Assembly (NCBI GenBank): GCA_964229355.1
Contig: CAXRDE010000005.1
Coordinates: 124,001-188,000, forward strand
Reading direction: 5' to 3'
Length of the DNA stretch: 64,000 nucleotides
DNA from: CAXRDE01 sp964229355
GTDB lineage: Bacteria; Cyanobacteriota; Sericytochromatia; UBA7694
Below are positions 8,524 through 16,433 of the stretch, one piece after another. Position numbers and translations under genes: made by a program. The notes below the pieces were generated by a model that worked only from the letters and a program-made list of their open reading frames with translations, was not told the DNA's origin and did no database searches. Each line of letters opens with the position of its first letter. The first letter of the stretch is position 1.

Positions 8524-9054
8524 CTAATTTTTCAGCAGGGGCCACTGCCGATCTTTGGGGCTAACCTGCGCACAACGGGTGCGCCAGGGAATCGCCAACG
8601 CAGGATCGTTATACGCCACACCCCGTTCTGCTTCGGGATGGTATTCAGCACAGAAAACCAGGTATTGAACCCAGTTGTTCTCAGCCAACGCCTCAAAACC
8701 ATGGGCACACCCCGGAGGAATCAACACAGCCTGATAAGGGGTTTGTAAGAGGAAGCTCTCCCACTGACCGTAAGTCGGTGAATCGGCCCGCAAATCCAGA
8801 ACCACGTCAAAGATTTCGCCTTGTAAGCACATCACCCACTTCCCCTGAGCAAAGGGGGCCTCCTGATAATGCAGCCCCCGAATTACGCCCTGAGCCGACT
8901 GAGAAACATTAAACTGCACCGGTGGCCCCCAGTTAAGCTGGTGTGCCAGCGTGGATTGCTTAAACACTTCAAAAAACTCCCCCCGTTCATCTCGGTAACT
9001 CAAGAAATCCACAAGATACACCCCGGCCAAAGCTTTTGCGGCCTGTATATGCAA
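8524..9054 (-). CDS. rfbC: dTDP-4-dehydrorhamnose 3,5-epimerase
   Basis: A 176-residue cupin-fold epimerase. Conserved residues are visible: the FxVSQSAQGVIRGLHYQ segment with catalytic His62, Lys72 in QGKWVMC, the Asp-rich strand VVLDLRADSPTYGQW, and the IPPGCAHGFEAL loop with a Tyr at 131. It epimerises C3 and C5 of dTDP-4-keto-6-deoxyglucose, one step after RfbB, in the cytosol. It is the last gene of the minus-strand hemA-hemC-asd-lptF/G run, starting 6 bases after the permease stop. No rfbA or rfbD is seen in the window. Confidence 0.93.
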   Translation of the reverse strand: MHIQAAKALAGVYLVDFLSYRDERGEFFEVFKQSTLAHQLNWGPPVQFNVSQSAQGVIRGLHYQEAPFAQGKWVMCLQGEIFDVVLDLRADSPTYGQWESFLLQTPYQAVLIPPGCAHGFEALAENNWVQYLVFCAEYHPEAERGVAYNDPALAIPWRTRCAQVSPKDRQWPLLKN

Positions 9055-9060
9055 GGTCGT

Positions 9061-10140
9061 TTACCCCCTTTGATTCCGCCAATGCACAAGTCCAAGTAGA
9101 CAGGGCATCAGCACAATATGCGGCAGCCAGGCTGCCCAGAGCGGTGTCCATTGCCCACTGTCTCCCAGGGCTGTACCCAGGCTCATCAATAAATAATACC
9201 CAAAAACCAGCACCAAACTCAAACCCAGACCCTGGCTCCGGGTGCGTACGGTGCGCGCCCCCAGAATCACCCCCAGCAGGGCAAAAGGTAGGGCAGCCCA
9301 GGGCAAGGCAAACTTTTGGTGCCAGCGCACCTGCAGAGCACGGGTATCCTGACCCAGGCTTTGCAATTGCACAATATGCTCCCTTAAGGCCCTGGCGTTC
9401 ATTTCCTGGGGCGATTGGGGGCCTTTTAAAAGCTGGGGGAGTGCCTGACTCAAGGGCAAGGTATACGTGGTAAAAAAACCCTGCAAAGGTGCTTGTGCCG
9501 GGTGTAAGGTAAGGGTTCGCCCCTGTTGAAAACGCCAGACGCCCTGTTCAAGACTGGCCTGACGCGCCTGCAGCACAAATTGCAATTGATGCTGCTCAAA
9601 ACGTTGGATCACCACGTCATACAGCACGCCGTCGCGCGCTTCGCGGGCGTAAATCAGGTGTTTTAGCCCTTTTTCATCGGTTTCACGTACAAATACATGG
9701 GACTGTCGCTGAGGCAAACGCACCTGACCCTGCTGGGCCGCGGTCAGTAGATGACGAGACCATGCGCTACTGGAGGGCACCAGGCCCTCATTTAAGACAA
9801 TGGCTCCACCCGCGCAGACACAGGCAAAGCCCACAAAAGGCAATAAAAGACGCCAAAAACTTAAACCCAATAAGCGAAAGCTCAACCATTCCTGATCGTT
9901 GGCCAGTTGGGCCACCGTCAGCATGGCTCCCATCAGCATGGCCATGGGCAAGGTGTAATAGAGCATTTCGGGCAAACGCAGCACAAAGACCTTGAACATC
10001 AGCAGCAAAGAATAGTGAAAACGGGCACTTTCTTCAATCAACCCAAAAAGTACAAAGCCTGTACTCATTAAGCAACCGAGCAAAGCCAATGCCAACCAGA
10101 AAGGCCCCATCAACTGACGCAGAAGATAGCGATCTAGCAC
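9061..10140 (-). CDS. LptF/LptG (YjgP/YjgQ) family lipopolysaccharide-export permease
   Basis: A 359-residue inner-membrane protein starting at GTG 10140, three bases after the asd stop. The family layout is clear: the N-terminal motif LDRYLLRQLMGPF, three transmembrane segments within the first ~130 residues (including LPEMLYYTLPMAMLMGAM), a periplasmic beta-jellyroll domain at ~130-265, then three C-terminal transmembrane segments including LPFALLGVILGARTVR. LptF and LptG with LptB2 extract lipopolysaccharide and pass it to LptC. This is direct support for an outer membrane. Only one copy is visible; many lineages need two partners, so the other should be elsewhere or the protein may self-pair. 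Confidence 0.92.
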   Translation of the reverse strand: MLDRYLLRQLMGPFWLALALLGCLMSTGFVLFGLIEESARFHYSLLLMFKVFVLRLPEMLYYTLPMAMLMGAMLTVAQLANDQEWLSFRLLGLSFWRLLLPFVGFACVCAGGAIVLNEGLVPSSSAWSRHLLTAAQQGQVRLPQRQSHVFVRETDEKGLKHLIYAREARDGVLYDVVIQRFEQHQLQFVLQARQASLEQGVWRFQQGRTLTLHPAQAPLQGFFTTYTLPLSQALPQLLKGPQSPQEMNARALREHIVQLQSLGQDTRALQVRWHQKFALPWAALPFALLGVILGARTVRTRSQGLGLSLVLVFGYYLLMSLGTALGDSGQWTPLWAAWLPHIVLMPCLLGLVHWRNQRG

Positions 10141-10143
10141 AAG

Positions 10144-11154
10144 CTACAGCAGTTGCTGCGCCACGAGACTTTCTGCAATTTGTACAGCGTTTAGCGCTGC
10201 ACCTTTGCGCAGGTTATCGGCCACAATCCACAAATTTACCCCGTTGGGATGAGACACATCTTCACGAATGCGCCCCACATACACGGGGTCTTGCCCTGAA
10301 ATATTTCGGGGAGCCGGAAAGTGCCGGTGCTCGAGATCATCTTGAATCACGACCCCAGGGGTATGTCGTAAAACCTCACGCACGGCTTCAGGAGACACGG
10401 GTTGTGCAAACTCCACGTTGACAGACTCCGAATGACCGTTGGCCACAGGCACGCGAATACAGGTGGCACTGGTGGGCACATCTGCCTCTAAAATTTTACG
10501 GGTCTCGTGGGTCATTTTCATTTCTTCATCGGTATAGCCATTGTCGAGAAAACTCCCGATAAAAGGAATGAGGTTAAAGGCAATGGGAGCCGGTAAAATT
10601 TGCGCCACAGGGGTTTGACCTCCCAGGGCTTGTTCAGACTGCATGTACAGCTCTTGCACCGCCTGATGCCCGGCCCCTGAAACCGCCTGATACGTGGAAA
10701 CCACCACCCGCTTCAGGCCAAATTTTTCGTGCAAAGGCTTTAACACCACCACCAGCTGGGCGGTGGAGCAATTGGGGTTCGCAATCAAGCCTTTGTGCTG
10801 TTGTAACGCATGGGCATTGACTTCAGGCACCACCAGAGGGACATCGTTTTGCATACGAAACGCGCTGGTGTTGTCAATGACAACACAGCCCTGGGCCACC
10901 GCCGCATGGGCAAAGGTTTTACTGACACTTCCACCGGCGGAAGCAAACAAAATATCTATGCCCTCAAAACACGTGGGGGTCGCCTCTTCAACGGTAATGC
11001 TTTGATTGCCAAAGCTTTGCACAGAGCCTGCTGAACGCTTTGAGGCCAAAAGCCGTAAGTTAGCAACCGGAAATTGGCGTTGCAATAAAATATTCAGGAT
11101 TTCTTTTCCCACCAGGCCGGTAGCGCCCAGAACACCCACAGTATATGTTTTCAT
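10144..11154 (-). CDS. asd: Aspartate-semialdehyde dehydrogenase
   Basis: A 336-residue enzyme that reduces aspartyl phosphate to aspartate semialdehyde for lysine/diaminopimelate, threonine and methionine. The NADP-binding motif GATGLVG lies near residue 10. The active-site Cys129 is in the NPNCSTAQL segment, the His in the GHSESVNVEF region, and VSTYQAVSGAG is also typical. I chose ATG 11154 because an AGGGA site lies 8 bases upstream and the protein then begins directly with the Rossmann strand. A longer version from 11187 adds 11 atypical residues. It follows hemC after a 55-base gap and precedes the lptF/G gene by three bases. Confidence 0.95.
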   Translation of the reverse strand: MKTYTVGVLGATGLVGKEILNILLQRQFPVANLRLLASKRSAGSVQSFGNQSITVEEATPTCFEGIDILFASAGGSVSKTFAHAAVAQGCVVIDNTSAFRMQNDVPLVVPEVNAHALQQHKGLIANPNCSTAQLVVVLKPLHEKFGLKRVVVSTYQAVSGAGHQAVQELYMQSEQALGGQTPVAQILPAPIAFNLIPFIGSFLDNGYTDEEMKMTHETRKILEADVPTSATCIRVPVANGHSESVNVEFAQPVSPEAVREVLRHTPGVVIQDDLEHRHFPAPRNISGQDPVYVGRIREDVSHPNGVNLWIVADNLRKGAALNAVQIAESLVAQQLL

Positions 11155-11209
11155 GATTTGAGTTCCCTTTATCAATCGGTAATGCAACCATACTGTAGCA
11201 CTTTTTGGA

Positions 11210-12145
11210 TCAAGCGTCTAAGAGGATTTGTCCACCCATGGCCAACATGCGTTCACCCAGTGTCGCACCCAGCGCTTCGCAAGCTTCAAGGGTTTCGTTC
11301 AGCAGTGGGATCTCTAAGGCGTCGGCAATCACCTGTGAACCGTCCACAGAAGCAATGCGTCCACGCAGCCACAGACGCCCCTCAGAGAGCACCGCATAAC
11401 CGGCGATGGGTTTTTCACAACCCCCGCCCAGCGCCTTCAGATAAGCCCGCTCCGCACTGACACACAGCATGGTTTCAGTATGATTGATGGCCTGCACATA
11501 ATCCCCTAGCGCCGTATCTTCCAGACGACCCTCTAAGGCAATGGCTCCCTGTCCGACCGCGGGCAGCATTTCTTCAGCCTGAAAAACCTGCGCCATGCGT
11601 TCCCCCATATCCATGCGCTCTAAAGCGGCCTGGGCCATAACAATCGCAGCATAGTCCCCCCGATCTAGCTTTGCCAAACGGGTTTGAATATTGCCGCGCA
11701 AATCGGCAAATTGGAGGTCTGGACGCAATTGCTGCAACTGGGTTTTACGGCGCAGGCTTCCGGTACCCACCAGAACCCCCTGCGGTAAATCCTCTAAGCG
11801 CAATCCATCCGCAGAAACCAATGCATCAAAGGGACGATGACGCTCCAATATCGCTGTGATCCCTAATCCCTCAGGCAGGGTAGAAGGCAGGTCTTTAAGA
11901 CTGTGTACTGCAATGTCAATTTCATGACGGTAAAGTGCCTCTTCCAGCTCTTTGGTAAACAGACCTTTGTCACCAATAGCGGCCAAAGGGCGGTCTAAAA
12001 TTTTGTCGCCCTGGGTATGAATAATACGGACTTCCACGTGAAGATGCTCGTCCTGAGCTAGCAGGGCTTGTTTGACCCGCTCCGCCTGCCACAAAGCCAG
12101 CGGACTCCCCCGGGTGCCTAAAACCACAGCATTCACTTTAGTCAT
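11210..12145 (-). CDS. hemC: Porphobilinogen deaminase (hydroxymethylbilane synthase)
   Basis: A 311-residue enzyme that assembles four porphobilinogen units into hydroxymethylbilane. Visible signatures are LGTRGSPLALWQAE at the start, HSLKDLP, GTGSLRRKTQL, LRGNIQTRL and the cofactor-anchoring Cys243 in LGGGCEKPIAG. ATG 12145 overlaps the hemA stop by 8 bases and gives the standard N-terminus. GTG 12166 would add 7 residues that the family lacks. Translational coupling to hemA fits a haem operon fed by the C5 pathway. hemB and hemD are not in the window. Confidence 0.96.
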   Translation of the reverse strand: MTKVNAVVLGTRGSPLALWQAERVKQALLAQDEHLHVEVRIIHTQGDKILDRPLAAIGDKGLFTKELEEALYRHEIDIAVHSLKDLPSTLPEGLGITAILERHRPFDALVSADGLRLEDLPQGVLVGTGSLRRKTQLQQLRPDLQFADLRGNIQTRLAKLDRGDYAAIVMAQAALERMDMGERMAQVFQAEEMLPAVGQGAIALEGRLEDTALGDYVQAINHTETMLCVSAERAYLKALGGGCEKPIAGYAVLSEGRLWLRGRIASVDGSQVIADALEIPLLNETLEACEALGATLGERMLAMGGQILLDA

Positions 12146-13502
12146 GATACACCGCCGAAGGGACACGGGCGTGCATGGGACACGACTTCACTTCTGAGGT
12201 CTTTTTTTCTATGGGCTGATGGTACACGTATTTATCCATTTCATCCTGAGCGTCCAGAGCAAAGAGGGTATTCAACGCTTCATGATACATCTGCTGTTGT
12301 TCTACAGGCGCATTTTTAAGACGCACCACAGGGTGATGTAGAATTTTCTGAACCATGGCCCGTGTCACCTGATCGAGCATGGCCTCCACCTCGGGCGTCA
12401 TCTCGGCTTTATGGCGGGCAGTCCCTCGCTGTAACTCACGCTCTCGAATGGATTCAAAGGTTTGGTACAGAGCCTTAATGGTGGGCACCACATCTCGGTT
12501 GTTAAACCATTCTAAAAAGCGGGTGGTTTCTTCACCAATAATGCTCTGGGCCTGTGAAATATAGAGTCTCCGTTTCTCGATAGACATATCGACTTTATGC
12601 TGTAGGGCGTCTACGTCAAAGAGCTGAACGTTGGGTAAATAGCCGAGCTCCGGATCAATATTACGGGGTACAGAGAGGTCCACAAGCAAAAGGGATTGTC
12701 CAAATTGTTGGGAAAGGTCTTGAGGATTTAGCAAATAATGTTCAGCAGAGGTACACACGACCACAGCATCCATTTCTGTGACCTGGCACAGCGCTTCCTG
12801 GGGGCTTAACAAATGGGACTCACCGGCAAATAAAAGCTGTAAGTCACGGGCCTTGTCCTGGGTGCGGTTGGCCAAAAATAAAGTGGCGGTGTCTGCCTCA
12901 AGATTTTTAACCATCACCTGCGCCATTTGACCGGCACCAATCACCAGCAAACGGGCCGAGGGCAAAGCCGAGACGTGTTCTTTGACCAGACGAGCGGCCA
13001 GCGCCCCGATCGAAGCACAACCCTTGTTAATATCTGTCTCCGTGCGCACACGTTTTCCCGCCATAATGGCGTAACGCAACAGTTGGTTAAGAATTGCACC
13101 CGAGGCCTGCTCTTGCTGCGCCAGTTCCTGAGCGGTCTTGACCTGTCTCAGGATTTCATTTTCACCCAAAACCATGGAGTCTAAGCCGGCGGCCACTTCA
13201 AAGAGATGGGTTGCCGCGAATTTATTGTAGAAGGTGTAAAGCAAAGGCTCTAAGGTATCACGAGAGAGCTGGCTGGAGCGTAAAAGAATCTCAAGGATCT
13301 GTTCACGGGACTTTAACGTATCGTGCACAATGGCATAGACTTCCGTACGGTTGCAGGTGGACAAAAGCACGGCTTCTGCAATGGCATCTTGCTGACGAAG
13401 TTGTTGCAAGATGGCCTGTGCTTCACGGGTGTGAAAAGAAAGTTGTTCTCTGGCGTAGAGGGGAGCGCTTTTATAATTTACGCCAATTAAAATTAATTGC
13501 AC
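12138..13502 (-). CDS. hemA: Glutamyl-tRNA reductase
   Basis: A 454-residue enzyme catalysing the first committed step of C5 tetrapyrrole synthesis: glutamyl-tRNA is reduced to glutamate-1-semialdehyde with NADPH. The catalytic Cys50 is in LLSTCNRTEVYA, the GENEILRQVK motif follows near 118, and the NADPH fold has VIGAGQMAQVM near 185. A long helical dimerisation domain ends the protein. The final ~35 residues, after the family core, are extra. The start is GTG 13502 with AGAGG about 7 bases upstream. It is the first gene of the minus-strand run with hemC, asd, the lptF/G permease and rfbC. Its promoter must lie within the 213 bases shared with the divergent orphan gene. Confidence 0.96.
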   Translation of the reverse strand: MQLILIGVNYKSAPLYAREQLSFHTREAQAILQQLRQQDAIAEAVLLSTCNRTEVYAIVHDTLKSREQILEILLRSSQLSRDTLEPLLYTFYNKFAATHLFEVAAGLDSMVLGENEILRQVKTAQELAQQEQASGAILNQLLRYAIMAGKRVRTETDINKGCASIGALAARLVKEHVSALPSARLLVIGAGQMAQVMVKNLEADTATLFLANRTQDKARDLQLLFAGESHLLSPQEALCQVTEMDAVVVCTSAEHYLLNPQDLSQQFGQSLLLVDLSVPRNIDPELGYLPNVQLFDVDALQHKVDMSIEKRRLYISQAQSIIGEETTRFLEWFNNRDVVPTIKALYQTFESIRERELQRGTARHKAEMTPEVEAMLDQVTRAMVQKILHHPVVRLKNAPVEQQQMYHEALNTLFALDAQDEMDKYVYHQPIEKKTSEVKSCPMHARVPSAVYHD

Positions 13503-13676
13503 AAATGCCTCTTTTGTTTTGCAAATGTTTTAAAATTTAATAACAGGTTAAATTCCGACTTAATTTGTTATTTTTATTCTAACACGATCTTAGCAAAATG
13601 CGCTTGATCACCGCATTGACGAAGATCAAAACAGCACTTGATACCTCCCGACTATTTCTGTTAAATTAATCTTTTC

Positions 13677-13708
13677 TTAAGCAAGTTTTATGTTAGACAT
13701 AACGATAA
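13677..13708 (+). promoter_or_regulatory. Conserved promoter-like element upstream of the first paralogue
   Basis: TTAAGCAAGTTTTAT (13677-13691) followed by ATAACGATAA (13699-13708). The same layout, with 14 of 15 bases identical in the first block and the same spacing to ATAAC-N-ATAA, occurs upstream of the second paralogue at 14601. Read as CAAG, 15 bases, AACGATAA, it resembles a sigma-28 site. It ends only 7 bases before the ATG and no ribosome site is seen, so the mRNA could be leaderless if this is the -10. Confidence 0.35.
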
Positions 13709-13715
13709 CCTTTTT

Positions 13716-14561
13716 ATGAACATCGCTATTAATCGTCAAAACACCGCAGTACAAGGCATTCGGGAACTTCGCCCGGGTATTTCTATTGAGCAGGCCGTTC
13801 AAAAAACCAAAAAAAATGGCCTTGATGAAGTTTTTTTCATGTCTCAAGGACGCGCCTATGTGGCCTATGGTGACGCCATTAATTTAAGCAATCTCAAAAA
13901 AAATGAAGTTCCTGCCGTGATGTTCAACGGCATGTCTGCAGACCTGATTGCCTTTGACGATGAAGCCAACTCAATTGCTGAAGGCGCCGCCCGTGGTGCC
14001 ATTGAAGAAGTGGGCAACGCCATTGGCTTTGTGCGCACCTCTGTCGGCAATTTGGTCAAAAATGTAGGCCCCACAGCGTTTGGTGTCGCCACCGTTGGCA
14101 CCATTGGCGTGGGTATTTATACCCTGTGGAAGCGATCTCAAGCCGGTGCGATAGGTCAGGCCGTGGTGAGTCAGGTGAGTCAAAAAAGCCTGAGCGCCGC
14201 CAGCGGCATACCCCTGTCTCACTTTTTGAACGGCATGAAAATCACCGCTCTGGCCGGTTTAGCCGGCGCAGGCATTTTAGCTGCTTATGGCGCCATCAAA
14301 GGTGCTTTAGACGCAAAAGCAAACCCTAAAGATTATGCCTCCATTGCCAGTATCACCGCTGATGGCGCCTCACCCACCAACGGGGGAGCCGCTTTAAGCT
14401 GGCAGCAACTCAATGGTGAAGCCCCCATCCCCGATCAAAACACGCCCGCCCCCGCTCCTGTTACCGACGGCAGTGATAATGATATGGGTCTGGGCTTTGG
14501 CATTCAGACCCGCCCGCAGCCTGCACAAATTCTCATGGATCCGCGATTATTGAGGCGTTAG
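13716..14561 (+). CDS. Orphan protein, paralogue 1 of a tandem pair
   Basis: A 281-residue protein of unknown family, closely related to the next gene. Roughly 70% of the first 53 residues agree by eye, including AVQGIR, LRPGI, QKTKKNGLDEV and YVAYGD. Residues ~1-60 look like a compact alpha/beta domain. Residues ~75-110 are an acidic helix (DDEANSIAEGAARGAIEE). Two hydrophobic Gly/Ala-rich segments follow near 112-138 and 170-195. The shared motif KDYASIASITADGASPTN and a Pro-rich tail end the protein. There is no signal peptide. The function is unknown: the pattern of a soluble head, hydrophobic hairpin and flexible tail could suit a membrane-inserting or exported protein. Confidence 0.75.
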   Translation: MNIAINRQNTAVQGIRELRPGISIEQAVQKTKKNGLDEVFFMSQGRAYVAYGDAINLSNLKKNEVPAVMFNGMSADLIAFDDEANSIAEGAARGAIEEVGNAIGFVRTSVGNLVKNVGPTAFGVATVGTIGVGIYTLWKRSQAGAIGQAVVSQVSQKSLSAASGIPLSHFLNGMKITALAGLAGAGILAAYGAIKGALDAKANPKDYASIASITADGASPTNGGAALSWQQLNGEAPIPDQNTPAPAPVTDGSDNDMGLGFGIQTRPQPAQILMDPRLLRR

Positions 14562-14600
14562 ATCGAAAAAACCAAAAAAATCTCTGTTTTTAACCTTTTT

Positions 14601-14632
14601 TTAAGCAAGCTTTATTTGATCAATAACTATAA
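14601..14632 (+). promoter_or_regulatory. Conserved promoter-like element upstream of the second paralogue
   Basis: TTAAGCAAGCTTTAT (14601-14615) and ATAACTATAA (14623-14632), matching the element at 13677-13708 in sequence and spacing. Here it ends 32 bases before the ATG, and an AAGTAGG ribosome site lies between. It may be a duplicated promoter retained with the gene duplication. Confidence 0.35.
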
Positions 14633-14664
14633 GGATAGAGTAGACGCTTAAGAAGTAGGTTTTT

Positions 14665-15591
14665 ATGAACATATCTATCAATAGCAAGCAAATCGCCGTT
14701 CAGGGTATTCGGGCCTTACGCCCGGGCATTACCGTGGAACAAGCCACCCAAAAAACCAAGAAAAATGGTTTGGATGAGGTTTATTTTAAGTCTGGGGGCC
14801 AATATTATGTGGCCTACGGTGATTCATTGGAATTGGGCGATCTACGTAAAAACGAAATTCCTGCCGTCATGTTCAACGGCTTACAAGCCGATATTATTAC
14901 CTACGATGATGAAGTCAACTCCGTACTGGAAGGCGCTGGCCGCGGAGCCCTCGAAGAACTCAACGTGGGTATCGACTTTGTTCGCAAATCGATCGGCAGT
15001 ATGATCACCCGTGTGGGGCCAACCGCCGTGGGCGCAGCTGCCGTTGGGGCAGCAGGCTTAGGTCTTTACAAACTCTGGCAAGAATCTCAAAAAATTGGAG
15101 CCATTGGGGCTTCACTGGCCGCCAATGGAGCCGCAAGCGGCACCCTCAGCATGGCCGCTGGCGCAGCCGGAGGAGGAGCATCTGCCATTCTCAACGGCAT
15201 GAAAATTGCCGCTATTAGCGGTTTAGCCGGCATCGGTATCCTCGCGGGGTATGGCGCATTAAAAGGCGCCTTAGAAGCCAAAGCAGCGCAAAAAGACTAT
15301 GCCTCTATTGCCAGCGTCACCGCTGACGGAGCCAGCCCCACCAACCAGGGCGAAGCACTCACCTGGCAACAACTCAATTCAAACGCCCCCGCCAACCATA
15401 ACGATATGACCACACCCGTGAACACAAATCCGCCTTATAGCGCTCCTATTGTGCCCGGTGACGTGGTGAGCAACCCTGTGTTTCAAAACCCCACCTTTGG
15501 CAACTCACCTTTTGACGTGTATGCTGCCAGTTCAAAAGCCGTGGGCGCTCTCATGAATCCTTCCCAACTGCAAGCCGCTAGCCAGCGCTAA
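14665..15591 (+). CDS. Orphan protein, paralogue 2 of a tandem pair
   Basis: A 308-residue protein with the same layout as its upstream neighbour: an N-terminal alpha/beta head with AVQGIRALRPGI and QKTKKNGLDEVYF, an acidic helix, two Gly/Ala-rich hydrophobic stretches (around residues 113-140 and 150-205, the second glycine-zipper-like), the KDYASIASVTADGASPTN motif near 210-228, and a longer Asn/Pro-rich tail of ~80 residues. The two genes are 103 bases apart, each with its own promoter-like element, so they may be separately transcribed. No known domain is recognised. Conservation of head and motif, with divergent tails, suggests a shared core function with different partners. Confidence 0.75.
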   Translation: MNISINSKQIAVQGIRALRPGITVEQATQKTKKNGLDEVYFKSGGQYYVAYGDSLELGDLRKNEIPAVMFNGLQADIITYDDEVNSVLEGAGRGALEELNVGIDFVRKSIGSMITRVGPTAVGAAAVGAAGLGLYKLWQESQKIGAIGASLAANGAASGTLSMAAGAAGGGASAILNGMKIAAISGLAGIGILAGYGALKGALEAKAAQKDYASIASVTADGASPTNQGEALTWQQLNSNAPANHNDMTTPVNTNPPYSAPIVPGDVVSNPVFQNPTFGNSPFDVYAASSKAVGALMNPSQLQAASQR

Positions 15592-15614
15592 GCCGACAGC
15601 AGCACACAAAAACC

Positions 15615-16433
15615 TTAAGTGGGCGAAGAGTCCAGAGGCTGAGATGCGCTCGCTTTTTCAGGTTCACTGTTTGCCGTCTCAGGGGGAAGCTCAATCTCCG
15701 TAAAATGCCGCCGCATATGCTGTAAAATCGCCTGGGCGTTCACTGCAGCCTTTTGATACACCGGTGCCAGGGCCTCGTTTAAACGTTTGCGGGAAATGCG
15801 ACCCGGCATGGCATCTAAGCTTGCCAATGGCGAAGCCTGAGCCTCATCTAAGATTTCAGTTTCAAAGGCCCGCTTAATGCCCCAATACTCATGGGGTTGC
15901 TGACGCAAAGGCACTTCCGGTAACGTCGAAAGCGGCTGGTGCATGGGCTCATCCACTTCAACTCCTTGCAGCTTAAACAAAAGCAACGGATCTGCGTCCA
16001 TGAACTCAGCCAATAGACAACAGACGGCGGCCATATGCTTGCAAGGCACCGTCCAATCAGGACACGAACAATCCATGCTCATATGTACATCAGGACTTGG
16101 AAAAAAGTGGGCACCCGCCTCTTCAAAACGCTGTTGCCACTCCAGGGGGATATCGGTCTTGAGCATTTCACTGTGGTTTTGAATCAATTGCTGAATGAGC
16201 AATTGTTGTCCCCGGGGGTAGGGGGCAAACACAATCGTCACGGTATAAGGGTTGATGCGGCTGCCGCGCACCTCTGCCTGCACCTGATTTTCTTGAATAC
16301 GAAAATCTTTGACGTTACCCTGTTTGGCATAAATTTCGCCCCGAAGCATCCGCTCTGGCTCTGACTGGGCGATACGTGATAACCATTGCCGAGACCACCA
16401 ACGTCGTCCAAAACTTTGTAAGGGTGCAACCAT
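15615..16433 (-). CDS. SWIM zinc-finger protein
   Basis: A 272-residue protein with a clear SWIM motif at about residues 118-132: CSCPDW....CKH, that is Cys-x-Cys...Cys-x-His, a zinc-binding module for DNA or protein contact. The N-terminal half (FGRRWWSRQWLS..) is typical of SWIM proteins encoded beside SNF2 helicases. The last ~30 residues are disordered. Its start overlaps the SNF2 stop by one base (TAATG), so the proteins are made together and probably act in one complex, possibly on chromosomal DNA. The exact role of such SNF2-SWIM pairs is not established. Confidence 0.88.
   Translation of the reverse strand: MVAPLQSFGRRWWSRQWLSRIAQSEPERMLRGEIYAKQGNVKDFRIQENQVQAEVRGSRINPYTVTIVFAPYPRGQQLLIQQLIQNHSEMLKTDIPLEWQQRFEEAGAHFFPSPDVHMSMDCSCPDWTVPCKHMAAVCCLLAEFMDADPLLLFKLQGVEVDEPMHQPLSTLPEVPLRQQPHEYWGIKRAFETEILDEAQASPLASLDAMPGRISRKRLNEALAPVYQKAAVNAQAILQHMRRHFTEIELPPETANSEPEKASASQPLDSSPT

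Noticed and set aside
13604..13629. TTGATC...GATCAA inverted repeat in the hemA/orphan gap
   Set aside because: Arms of 6 bases with a 14-base loop are expected by chance in an AT-rich spacer, with no T tract for termination.
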